The notes beneath the pieces are model-generated. The model did no database searches, had not been told where the DNA came from, and saw nothing but the letters and a program-made list of their open reading frames with translations. From RPRB01 sp035543115 (GTDB lineage: Bacteria; Myxococcota; Myxococcia; Myxococcales; Myxococcaceae): DNA of 64,000 nt. The stretch lies in the NCBI GenBank assembly GCA_035543115.1, contig DATKKF010000113.1, positions 1 to 64,000 on the forward strand, given 5' to 3'. Below, piece by piece: positions 8,904-17,385 of this stretch. Each line of letters opens with the position of its first letter. The stretch's first letter is position 1. Position numbers and translations under genes: made by a program.

Positions 8904-9334
8904 GTGCGGCGCTTCCTCGGCCGGCGGCGCGGAGCGAGCAGGGCGCCCCGGGGCTGCTTTGCCGCCGCGGACTCCAGCGCCTCCACCCGGGCGCGGAGCT
9001 GGAGCACCTCGGCCGCGAGCTGGGCGTCCGCCTCGCGGACCCGGGCGTTGAACAGCCGCTGGCGCTCGAGCACCTCGTCGATCAGCGCCTGGCTGGCCAG
9101 CCGGAACACCCGGCGGACCACCGAGACGGGCGCCCCGCGCTCGCTCGCGGAGACCGGCAGGGTGGGGTCCTCGTTCTCCTCCAGGGCACGCACCAGGAAC
9201 GACAGCGGCTCGAGCACGGGCTCGGGCTCGTTGTCCACCGCCATCGCGTCCTCGCGGATCCCCCGAGCCTCGAGCCGCTCCCGCGCGGCCTGGAGCAGCG
9301 AGCGGGCGTCGATGTCGCGTCCGAGGAGCTTCAT
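8900..9334 (-). CDS. hypothetical helical protein in glycan export operon
   Basis: A 144-residue protein with no signal or membrane segment. The N-terminus (LLGRDIDARSLLQAARERLEARG) and the stretch from about residue 85 (ALIDEVLERQRLFNARV through VLQLRARVEALESAAAK) look helical and coiled-coil prone; the C-terminus is very basic (RRRPRKRRT). It sits between the double glycosyltransferase and the permease with ATGA overlaps on both sides, so it should be made in step with the exporter. I know no family for it. A structural or scaffolding role at the exporter is inference only. Confidence 0.75.
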   Translation of the reverse strand: MKLLGRDIDARSLLQAARERLEARGIREDAMAVDNEPEPVLEPLSFLVRALEENEDPTLPVSASERGAPVSVVRRVFRLASQALIDEVLERQRLFNARVREADAQLAAEVLQLRARVEALESAAAKQPRGALLAPRRRPRKRRT

Positions 9335-11565
9335 CCGGGCCTCACGATCGCATCCATCTCCTCGCGGTAGGCGTCCACCACGCGGGCCCATCCGTACCGG
9401 GACGCGTAGCGCCGCGCCGCCCGGGCCATCGCCGCACGGTTCCGCTGCAGCCGCGCCACCGCGCCGACGAAGGCCGGGGCGTCCTCGTACGCGAGCCCGG
9501 CGCGGCTCCGCTCCAGGTGGCCGCGCACCACCGGGCTCTCCGCGTTCCCGAGCACCGGCGTGCCCACCGCGAAGGCCTCGAGCGCGAGGAGCGACAGGCT
9601 CTCCTTCGCCGAAGGAACCACCGCCGCCAGCGCCCCGGCCAGCCCGTCCCACTTCTCCTGCTCGCTCACTCGACCCAGCACCCGTACTCCTTCCGCCCGG
9701 ATGTCCATGCTCGCCTCGCCGGCCAGGACCAGCGCCGGTGCGTCCGCCACCGTGGCCCGGAGGCGTCCGTACGCCCGGAGCAGCTCGGGAATTCCCTTCC
9801 CGCGCTCCACCCGCCCCACGTAGAGCAGGTAGTCCCCGGGAAGCTCGAAGCGTCCCCGGAAGCGCTCGGCCCGAACTGCCGGCGGGTCCACCCCCACGCC
9901 TACCACGCGTGCACGGGCGTGCCGGGGGAATCGGCGCTGGATCAGCTCCAGCTCCTCCGGCGTGTTCACCAGCAGGGCCCGCGGCCGCTCGAACACCTCG
10001 GCGTAGGCGTCGAACGCGAGGGGCTCCTCGTCGTGCGCCGTGGGCACCAGCAGGGTTCGGTCTGCGACCAGCGGCACCGACCAGGCCGTCGAGACGTACA
10101 GGTAGGTGAAGGCGACGAAGCCGTCGTACTCCCCGCCGCGCTCTGCGAGGTGGCGCCACAGCCCGGGCAAGAGCGGCCCCTGGAGCGCCATCCACGCCTC
10201 CTCCTCGTCGCGCCCGAGCGAGCGGCCGAAGAGACGGCGCGAGAGCGCGTTCAGCTCCCGCATCCGCCGCGGACGCGGGTTGGGGAAACGCAGGACCGGC
10301 ACGCCATCCACGGTCGACTCGCCAGATGGCAGCGCGTTGGCCCAGGTGAGGTGGTCGGTCGCGCAGCTGGTCAGCACGCGCAGCTCCCAGTGGGGAAGCA
10401 TCCGCCCCACCACCTGCGCGGCGTGTGCCTCGGCCCCTCCGGTGATCTCCGGGCCGTAGCGCTGCACGATGATGCCCACCCGCGGACGTCGCCGCCGAGC
10501 ACGCGTTCTCGAAGGGCGCGGCACCCCCACGCTGTCCAGCGCTGCCCCGAGCCGCTCCTCGCTGCGGTCCGCCCCGACCGCCTGGAGCCGCCGCCGTTGC
10601 CCGGCGAGGATGCGCGCCCGGAGCCGCGCGTCGGTCCCGAGCTGCACCGCGAGCTCGGCCAGGAGCGCGAACCGCTTCTCGTCGAAGCCGATGCCGGCGC
10701 CGTCCAGCGTCTCCGGCACCGCCCCCGCGGCGTAGGCCAGCACCGGGACCTCCCCGGCCATCGCCTCGAGCAGGGGAACGCCCGAGCCCTCGTGCTCGCC
10801 CATCGAGACGAACACCGAGCCGCTCCGGTACACCGCCACCCGCTCCGCGTGGCTGACCTGCCCGAGCAGCGTCACCCCCGGCGTGCGCGCCGCCTCGACC
10901 TCCAGCGCCCGCATCGCCGGGGAGCGTCGGTCCACCTCGCCGGCGACGACCAGCCGGGCATCCGGACGGATGCGGAGCACCTCCCGGTGGAGCGCGAGCA
11001 GGTCCTCGACGCGCGCGTGCGGCGCGACCGGACCCACGCTCACCAGGCCGAACGCCGCCGAGCCGAGCCGGGTTCGCAGGGCCGGGTCCACCCGGTCCGG
11101 ACCGAAGCGCTCCGGCTCGACGAAGAGCGGCACGGTGTGCACGTTCGCGTACCCGGCGCGGCGGAGCTCGGCCGCGCCGAAGCCCGACAGCCCGATGCCG
11201 AGCCCGACGTGCGGCGCCATGCCGGACAGCTGCGCCCGGCCAGACAGCAGCGCGGGCTCGAGCGACGTCCGGCGGTGGAAGCGCAGCGGCGGCAGCCCGT
11301 GAAACACCACCCCGCGCCGGCCGGGGGTGTGGAGCAGGCGGCCCGGGAGCTGGCTCCCCACGCCGTGGTGAAGGAGCAGGAGATCCTCTGCCCGGACACG
11401 CAGCGCCTCCAGCGGCTGCACCAGCGCCTCCGTGCCCGGCTCCCTGCTGACGCTGAACAGCCCGCCCCAGTGCCCCAGGCGCCGGAGCAGCACCTGGAAC
11501 TGGACCGCGGCCTGCGCGGTGGGATCGCCGATGCGGAAGTGGGGGACGAGCTGATGAACGACCAT
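9331..11565 (-). CDS. two-domain fused family-4 glycosyltransferase
   Basis: A 744-residue protein made of two GT-B transferases in tandem. Domain 1 (about residues 1-350) ends with GSVFVSMGEHEGSGVPLLEAMA, the GT4 donor-site motif. Domain 2 starts near residue 360 (VGIIVQRYGPEITGGAEAHA) and has YLLYVGRVERGKG and VVPSAKESLSLLALEAFAVG. Each half has about the length of a normal GT4 enzyme, so one chain probably makes two linkages. I chose the ATG at 11565; the frame runs open to 12759, but that is antisense to the divergent gene. First gene of the - strand operon; its stop overlaps the next ATG. Confidence 0.9.
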   Translation of the reverse strand: MVVHQLVPHFRIGDPTAQAAVQFQVLLRRLGHWGGLFSVSREPGTEALVQPLEALRVRAEDLLLLHHGVGSQLPGRLLHTPGRRGVVFHGLPPLRFHRRTSLEPALLSGRAQLSGMAPHVGLGIGLSGFGAAELRRAGYANVHTVPLFVEPERFGPDRVDPALRTRLGSAAFGLVSVGPVAPHARVEDLLALHREVLRIRPDARLVVAGEVDRRSPAMRALEVEAARTPGVTLLGQVSHAERVAVYRSGSVFVSMGEHEGSGVPLLEAMAGEVPVLAYAAGAVPETLDGAGIGFDEKRFALLAELAVQLGTDARLRARILAGQRRRLQAVGADRSEERLGAALDSVGVPRPSRTRARRRRPRVGIIVQRYGPEITGGAEAHAAQVVGRMLPHWELRVLTSCATDHLTWANALPSGESTVDGVPVLRFPNPRPRRMRELNALSRRLFGRSLGRDEEEAWMALQGPLLPGLWRHLAERGGEYDGFVAFTYLYVSTAWSVPLVADRTLLVPTAHDEEPLAFDAYAEVFERPRALLVNTPEELELIQRRFPRHARARVVGVGVDPPAVRAERFRGRFELPGDYLLYVGRVERGKGIPELLRAYGRLRATVADAPALVLAGEASMDIRAEGVRVLGRVSEQEKWDGLAGALAAVVPSAKESLSLLALEAFAVGTPVLGNAESPVVRGHLERSRAGLAYEDAPAFVGAVARLQRNRAAMARAARRYASRYGWARVVDAYREEMDAIVRPG

Positions 11566-11610
11566 GAAGCTCGCGGGGGCTCTAGCACATGTGCCAGGGT
11601 GCGCCGGCCC

Positions 11611-12696
11611 GTGGAGCTCACCGTGGCCCTCGACGCGACGCTGTGGGACGAGCCGACGACCGGCATCGCCCGGTACGGCCGCGAGGTGGCCAGGGCGCTC
11701 GAGCGGCGTGGGGTGCGAGTGCTCCGAGTCGGCGCGCGCCACTCTGGCGAGCTCCCGCGGCGGACGCAGAGCCGCACGCTCCATACCCTCGCCGAGCTCC
11801 CGCGGGTGCTGCCCGGGAGCGGGGCCCAGGTGTTTCACGCGGTGGGCAACGTGGACCTCCCGCTGGTCCGCATTCCGGGCATTCCCTTCGTGCTCACGGT
11901 GCACGACCTCATCCCCCTCACCTCGCCGGACACCGTCTCCTGGGCCTTCCACTGGCAGTTCCGGCTGTGGCTCGGGAGGAGCGTCCAGGTGGCGGACCAC
12001 GTGGTGTGCGTCAGCACGTGGACGCGGTCCCAGCTGCTGGCTCGACACCCCGAGCTGGACCCAGCGCGGGTCTCGGTGGTCCACAACGGCGTGGACCACG
12101 TCCAGCCCAGGCCGCTCGACGCGGTCTCGCACGCGTGGCTGCGGAGCCTGGGGCTCCCGGAACGGTGGGTGCTCTTCGCCGGCGCGCTCGACGCCCGGAA
12201 GAACCTCGATCTGGTACTGGACGCGCTGGAGCGGCTCGGCCCACGTGCCCCCGCCCTGGTGCTCGCCGGGCAGCGCTGGTACGGCGCCGGGCCGGTCGAG
12301 CGCCGCATCGGCGTGCTCCGCGCCCGCGGTCTGGACATCCGCCCACTCGGCTTCCTTGCCGAGGGGTTGCTCTGGGCCCTCATGGCCGCTGCGCCGGTGT
12401 TCGTCTTCCCCTCGCGTGACGAGGGCTTCGGGCTGCCGCCGCTCGAGGCGATGGCGCTCGGGACCCCGGTGGTGGTCAGCACTGCCGCGGCGCTGCCCGA
12501 GGTCTGCGGGGACGCGGCGATCCAGGTCGCGCCCGACGATGCGCCCGCGCTCGCCGCGGCGCTCGAACGTCTGCTCGACGACACCGCCGAGCGCGCGCGG
12601 CGCGGAGAGGCCGCTCGTGCCCACGCAACCCTGTTCCGTTGGGACACCGTCGCCGCGCACCTGGTGGAGGTCTACCGCGGACTGGTGCGCACCTGA
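11611..12696 (+). CDS. family-4 glycosyltransferase
   Basis: Single-domain GT4 (mannosyl/glucosyltransferase-like) of 361 residues. Marks are the N-terminal GIARYGREV donor loop, TVHDLIPLTSP, VSTWTRSQLL, HNGVDHV, FAGALDARKNLDLVLDAL and FPSRDEGFGLPPLEAMALGTPVV, with the ExxxxxxxE pair. The start is the GTG at 11611, with an alternative GTG at 11599 and a less likely ATG at 11554. It diverges from the double GT4 gene with only 45 bp between starts, so both promoters must be compact or overlap. Probably adds a residue to the same glycan. Confidence 0.88.
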   Translation: MELTVALDATLWDEPTTGIARYGREVARALERRGVRVLRVGARHSGELPRRTQSRTLHTLAELPRVLPGSGAQVFHAVGNVDLPLVRIPGIPFVLTVHDLIPLTSPDTVSWAFHWQFRLWLGRSVQVADHVVCVSTWTRSQLLARHPELDPARVSVVHNGVDHVQPRPLDAVSHAWLRSLGLPERWVLFAGALDARKNLDLVLDALERLGPRAPALVLAGQRWYGAGPVERRIGVLRARGLDIRPLGFLAEGLLWALMAAAPVFVFPSRDEGFGLPPLEAMALGTPVVVSTAAALPEVCGDAAIQVAPDDAPALAAALERLLDDTAERARRGEAARAHATLFRWDTVAAHLVEVYRGLVRT

Positions 12697-12743
12697 GCCC
12701 TCTCGGGCCTTCCCGGATCGCGGTGGTAGCATCGCCGCCGCCC

Positions 12744-14009
12744 GTGACCCGGATCGCACTCACCGCGGCGCTGCTCCTCGGAGGGGCCGCCCTCGCGCAG
12801 CCGGAGACGTACTTCGCGCCGATCGCCGCGCGCACGCCCGCGTCCTCGCCGGTGGACGCCACGGCGATGCAGGCGACCCTCTGGCTCCCCGACCCCGGGG
12901 TGGACGCCGCGCAGTCGGTGCTCTTCGGCACCGGCGGCGGGAGCACGGTTCCCTTCCGGCTCGACACCCAGGCCCCGACCACGCTGAGCGGTCTGCCCGC
13001 ACAGGTCGCCGCTGTCGCCGCCGCGCCCGGGGTGCTGGTGGGCGGCAGTGCGCGCACACTGCTCGCGATCAGCAGCAACGGCGCAGTGAGCTTCGTGACG
13101 CTGGAGGCAGGGGCGCTCGTGGCCAGGGGACCGGGCAGCTCGATCCCCGCCGGCACGCAGATCGCTCTCTCGGCAGTGCCCGGCGGCGGCGCAGCACTGC
13201 TGGTCTCCGACGGTTCCCAGATCACCCGCTGGGACCTCGACCTCTCCACCGGCAGCGCCATCGCGACGCGCGGCCTCAGCATCCCGGCATCGCCCGGGGG
13301 GGTCGGCGCCAACGACCAGTCGTACAGCCTCACCTTCGACGGGACGAGCAACGTCGGCTTCGTCGGCGGGGGAATCGTCGGAGACCTGTACACCTTCGAT
13401 GCGCGGCTCGATGCGGGCGTCCCGAGGGTGTTCGACGCCGCGCTGGTCAGCCAGGGACGCCTCCTCGGCCCGGTCACCGGGCTCGCCGTGTACTCCGGCG
13501 TGACCGCCCGGTACCTGCTGGCGGCGAACGGTCAGGGCATCACGGTCTACGACCTGCTCCGTGCGACCCCGCCACAGAGCGCGTTCCGGGTCATCCCCCA
13601 GGACGGCCTGGGGCAGATCACCGCCCCGGCCGGCATCGCGGTCACCAATCTACCCGCCGGGGCCGCGCTGCCGGCAGGTGTCATCGCCGTCGGCGACCGC
13701 ACCCAGACGGACCTCGCCCTCGTGCGCTGGGACATCCTCGCCGGGCAGGTGGACGGGGGGCTGGTGGTGGACATCACGAGCGACCCGCGTGGCACCGGCG
13801 ACGGCGGTCAACCGCCCGACGGCGGGGCTCCGGACGCCGGCGGGGACGGTGGCTCGACGAGCGGCCCTCCGCCGGGCGGAGGCCCTACCGGTCCGGGCGT
13901 CCCCGTCGATCATTCCTCGAGCTGCGCCACCGCGGCGGGCGGGCCCGCCCTGCTCGCGCTCCTCGCTGGGCTCGGACTCCTCGTCCGAGGGCGCCGCCAA
14001 CGCCGCTGA
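12744..14009 (+). CDS. phytase-like beta-propeller protein with MYXO-CTERM-type tail
   Basis: Predicted surface protein of 421 residues. The N-terminus is a cleavable signal (ALTAALLLGGAALAQ). The body resembles 3-phytase beta-propellers: repeated blades with ALLVSDGSQITRWDLD, GLAVYSGVTARYLLAANG and LPAGVIAVGDRT. A Gly/Asp/Pro-rich linker (about 350-390) leads to a C-terminal tail with an invariant-type Cys (SSCATA), a hydrophobic helix and a basic end (RGRRQRR), the MYXO-CTERM pattern processed by myxosortase. GTG start. Phytase-like activity is inferred from the fold pattern only; the tail is the firmer call. Confidence 0.72.
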   Translation: MTRIALTAALLLGGAALAQPETYFAPIAARTPASSPVDATAMQATLWLPDPGVDAAQSVLFGTGGGSTVPFRLDTQAPTTLSGLPAQVAAVAAAPGVLVGGSARTLLAISSNGAVSFVTLEAGALVARGPGSSIPAGTQIALSAVPGGGAALLVSDGSQITRWDLDLSTGSAIATRGLSIPASPGGVGANDQSYSLTFDGTSNVGFVGGGIVGDLYTFDARLDAGVPRVFDAALVSQGRLLGPVTGLAVYSGVTARYLLAANGQGITVYDLLRATPPQSAFRVIPQDGLGQITAPAGIAVTNLPAGAALPAGVIAVGDRTQTDLALVRWDILAGQVDGGLVVDITSDPRGTGDGGQPPDGGAPDAGGDGGSTSGPPPGGGPTGPGVPVDHSSSCATAAGGPALLALLAGLGLLVRGRRQRR

Positions 14010-14062
14010 TCCACTGGCCTCGACCGACGGTGTCAGGGGCTCCTGCTTGATCCCCAGACACC

Positions 14063-14407
14063 ATGCTCTACAAGGTGACGCCCGCCCTCGTGCCGCCGGC
14101 GCGCCGGCCCCGCGCTGCGGAGGGAACGCGCCCCAAGAAACGCCGGGCGAGCGCCGTCTTCGATGCCGACGGCCACGAGGTCCTCATCACCCTGATGTGC
14201 CTCAAGTGCCGCCAGGTCCGGCCCCTCGCTCAGTTCGGGCTCAGAAGGATGCCGGACGGCGCCATTCGCAATCAGCCCTGGTGCCGCGGGTGCCGCGGCG
14301 CTGCGACGCCCAAGAAGCGGCCTGACCCCGCCGAGCCGGCCACCACCGAGCCCGCGGCCAGCCTGCCTGCGCCCACGGCGGAGCCCGAGCCCGGGCGACT
14401 CGTCTAG
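14063..14407 (+). CDS. small zinc-ribbon-like protein
   Basis: A 114-residue basic protein of unknown role. The middle holds two CxxC pairs (CLKC near residue 53, CRGC near 78) separated by RQVRPLAQFGLRRM, the layout of small zinc ribbons seen next to phage or nuclease proteins (CxxC...F...R...CxxC). The ends are Pro/Ala-rich and probably disordered. ATG start, 53 bp after the previous gene; weak ribosome site. Probably binds zinc and perhaps nucleic acid; nothing further can be said. Confidence 0.6.
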   Translation: MLYKVTPALVPPARRPRAAEGTRPKKRRASAVFDADGHEVLITLMCLKCRQVRPLAQFGLRRMPDGAIRNQPWCRGCRGAATPKKRPDPAEPATTEPAASLPAPTAEPEPGRLV

Positions 14408-14477
14408 GCTCCCGGGGCGGCCCACGCTCCCCATCGGGCCCCGGCTGCGCTTCGCCTAACCGCCCGGGGCGTGCAGC

Positions 14478-14491
14478 GTACATCTGTGTAC
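14478..14491. promoter_or_regulatory. inverted repeat, candidate operator upstream of aceA
   Basis: Perfect inverted repeat GTACA-TCTG-TGTAC lying 7 bp upstream of a TTGACT hexamer in the aceA leader. Its position just upstream of a candidate -35 box fits an activator or repressor site. The cognate regulator cannot be named. Confidence 0.35.
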
Positions 14492-14497
14492 ATTGCA

Positions 14498-14528
14498 TTG
14501 ACTAATTTACAAGACCGTAGGCTACACT
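14498..14528 (+). promoter_or_regulatory. candidate sigma-70 promoter of aceA
   Basis: TTGACT (14498-14503) and TACACT (14523-14528) with a 19-bp spacer, in an unusually AT-rich patch. The spacer is 2 bp longer than ideal. A second weaker pair, TTTACA (14608-14613) and TACACA (14632-14637) with an 18-bp spacer, is nearer the gene. The remainder of the 293-bp gap 14408-14700 shows no gene. Confidence 0.4.
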
Positions 14529-14700
14529 GGCGCTAATGCTGCTCGCATGGCAGGTCAGGCGGTTGGAACGCCTCTGCCACTTGCGCACTCCCCCGGGTGA
14601 TTCCAGCTTTACAGCGCGGCATGTCATTCGATACACAGATTGACAGCTGAGCGCTGCGTCATGGCGCGACCCAGTCAAGCCCGCCCAGGGAGGCACGAAG

Positions 14701-16044
<1,344 letters not shown>

Positions 16045-16073
16045 GCGGCAGACGCAGGGCCCGAGAAGTGAGG

Positions 16074-16105
16074 CGCCCACGTCCCCGGGGTCCGGGGCGT
16101 GGGCG
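16074..16105. terminator. bidirectional hairpin between aceA and convergent gene
   Basis: CGCCCAC (16074-16080) pairs with GTGGGCG (16099-16105), and CCCCGG pairs with CCGGGG inside, giving a long GC stem in the 70-bp gap between two convergent stops. There is no clear T-run, as is usual in such GC-rich genomes. Confidence 0.6.
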
Positions 16106-16114
16106 TCGTCACTC

Positions 16115-17110
16115 TCAGCCGCGGACGAGGTGCACGCGCGGGCGTGCCGCGCCGCTCACCGCCTGCACCGGGGCCCGGGCGACGAGGTACTTGTAGCCGG
16201 TCCGGGCCGCCGCGCTCGCCCCGCGGGGGCCGATGCGCACGTCCCTGGGCACGTAGAACACCTCGCCCTCCTCGAGCAGCCGCGCCCCGCGGACCTGGAG
16301 GTGGCAGCCGAAGAGCAGCGCCGACTCTGCGCTGTCCAGCTCCACCTCGCTCTCGGGGTGGAGGATCTCGATCTCCAGATCCTCGCCGCCCGCCACGGTC
16401 ATCCCCAGGGTGCGGTAGCGGCTCCGGTCCGGCGTCAGCGCCCAGTCGATGAACGCGCCGAACGGGCGCGCCTCGGAGTCGTCGGGGTCGCCGAGTCGAC
16501 CGCGGGCCTCCTCCGCGCCCAGCAGGAGGCGCCCGGCGTGCTCGGCCACGAGGTGAGTCCCGCCGGCGTCGAGCGCCGCGCGCAGCACCCGCAGCAGCAG
16601 GCGGGTGACGCCGGACGGGCCCCACGGGTCGGCCGCCTCCGGCCCGAGCAGGCGCCGCTCCTCGGCCGGGAGCACGCCCGCCGGGAGCACCTCCCACAGG
16701 ACGGCGGGGAGCGGCCCGACCGAGGGCACGAGCCGTCGCTCCAGCTCGCCCGGCTCGGGGGTGCGGCGCTCGCGGACCAGAAGATGCGCTCCCGGCCAGC
16801 GTGCCTCGACGAGCGTGCCGCCTTCGGGCAGGGCCCGCGCGGTGAGCCGCGCGCCCGCGGGGAGACCCTTTCCCAGCGCCTGCTGCCAGCGCGCGCTGCT
16901 CGCTCCGAGCTCGTCCACGGTGAGCACCGTCGCCCACCCGAAGGGACGCGCCGGCGCAGGCTCGGGCCGCACCGGGTGCCCCGGCAAGGTGAGCCGCAGC
17001 AGGCTGCCATCCTCTCCGAGCTCGGCCACCGCAGACAGGCCCGGGACCGGATGGAAGCCGACCACGTCGCCGCGGGTGAAGGGAAAGGTCCGACCCCCAC
17101 CGTCGAGCAT
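16115..17110 (-). CDS. hypothetical protein with cold-shock-like N-terminus
   Basis: About 331 residues, unknown family. The N-terminal stretch (GML then RTFPFTRGDVVGF) follows the pattern of a small beta-barrel nucleic-acid fold, and residues encoded just upstream (VIQWDGARG) look like its first strand, so the real start may lie further 5'. An in-frame GTG at 17191 exists but would place a perfect 10-bp hairpin inside the coding sequence. The rest is Leu/Arg/Gly-rich with a terminal IEILHPESEVELDSAESALLFG region. No signal peptide or membrane segment. It follows tRNA-Ala on the same strand. Confidence 0.6.
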   Translation of the reverse strand: MLDGGGRTFPFTRGDVVGFHPVPGLSAVAELGEDGSLLRLTLPGHPVRPEPAPARPFGWATVLTVDELGASSARWQQALGKGLPAGARLTARALPEGGTLVEARWPGAHLLVRERRTPEPGELERRLVPSVGPLPAVLWEVLPAGVLPAEERRLLGPEAADPWGPSGVTRLLLRVLRAALDAGGTHLVAEHAGRLLLGAEEARGRLGDPDDSEARPFGAFIDWALTPDRSRYRTLGMTVAGGEDLEIEILHPESEVELDSAESALLFGCHLQVRGARLLEEGEVFYVPRDVRIGPRGASAAARTGYKYLVARAPVQAVSGAARPRVHLVRG

Positions 17111-17161
17111 GCCGCGCGCGCCGTCCCACTGGATGACCTGGACCGGGACCCCCTGGTGCGG

Positions 17162-17186
17162 GGGGCCCGGGGGATTCCCGGGCCCC
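17162..17186 (-). terminator. perfect hairpin downstream of tRNA-Ala
   Basis: GGGGCCCGGG and CCCGGGCCCC (10 bp, no mismatch) flank a 5-nt loop, 25 bp beyond the tRNA 3' end on the - strand. No T-run follows. It probably ends or processes the tRNA transcript, which argues against the downstream gene starting at 17191. Confidence 0.5.
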
Positions 17187-17210
17187 GTCACGGCATCAAT
17201 TCTTGACGAG

Positions 17211-17283
<73 letters not shown>

Positions 17284-17385
17284 GGGGGGACGGGACAGCG
17301 GCTCCTATACGCCCGCCGGGGGGTGTGTCAACGGACGCCCGGCTTTCGGGAGACGGGTGCTTTCCTTTAGATTCCGCCGAATTCG

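Noticed and set aside
9517..11610. Long + strand frame running into the GT4 gene
   Set aside because: Antisense to the double GT4; only the part from about 11611 has glycosyltransferase motifs.
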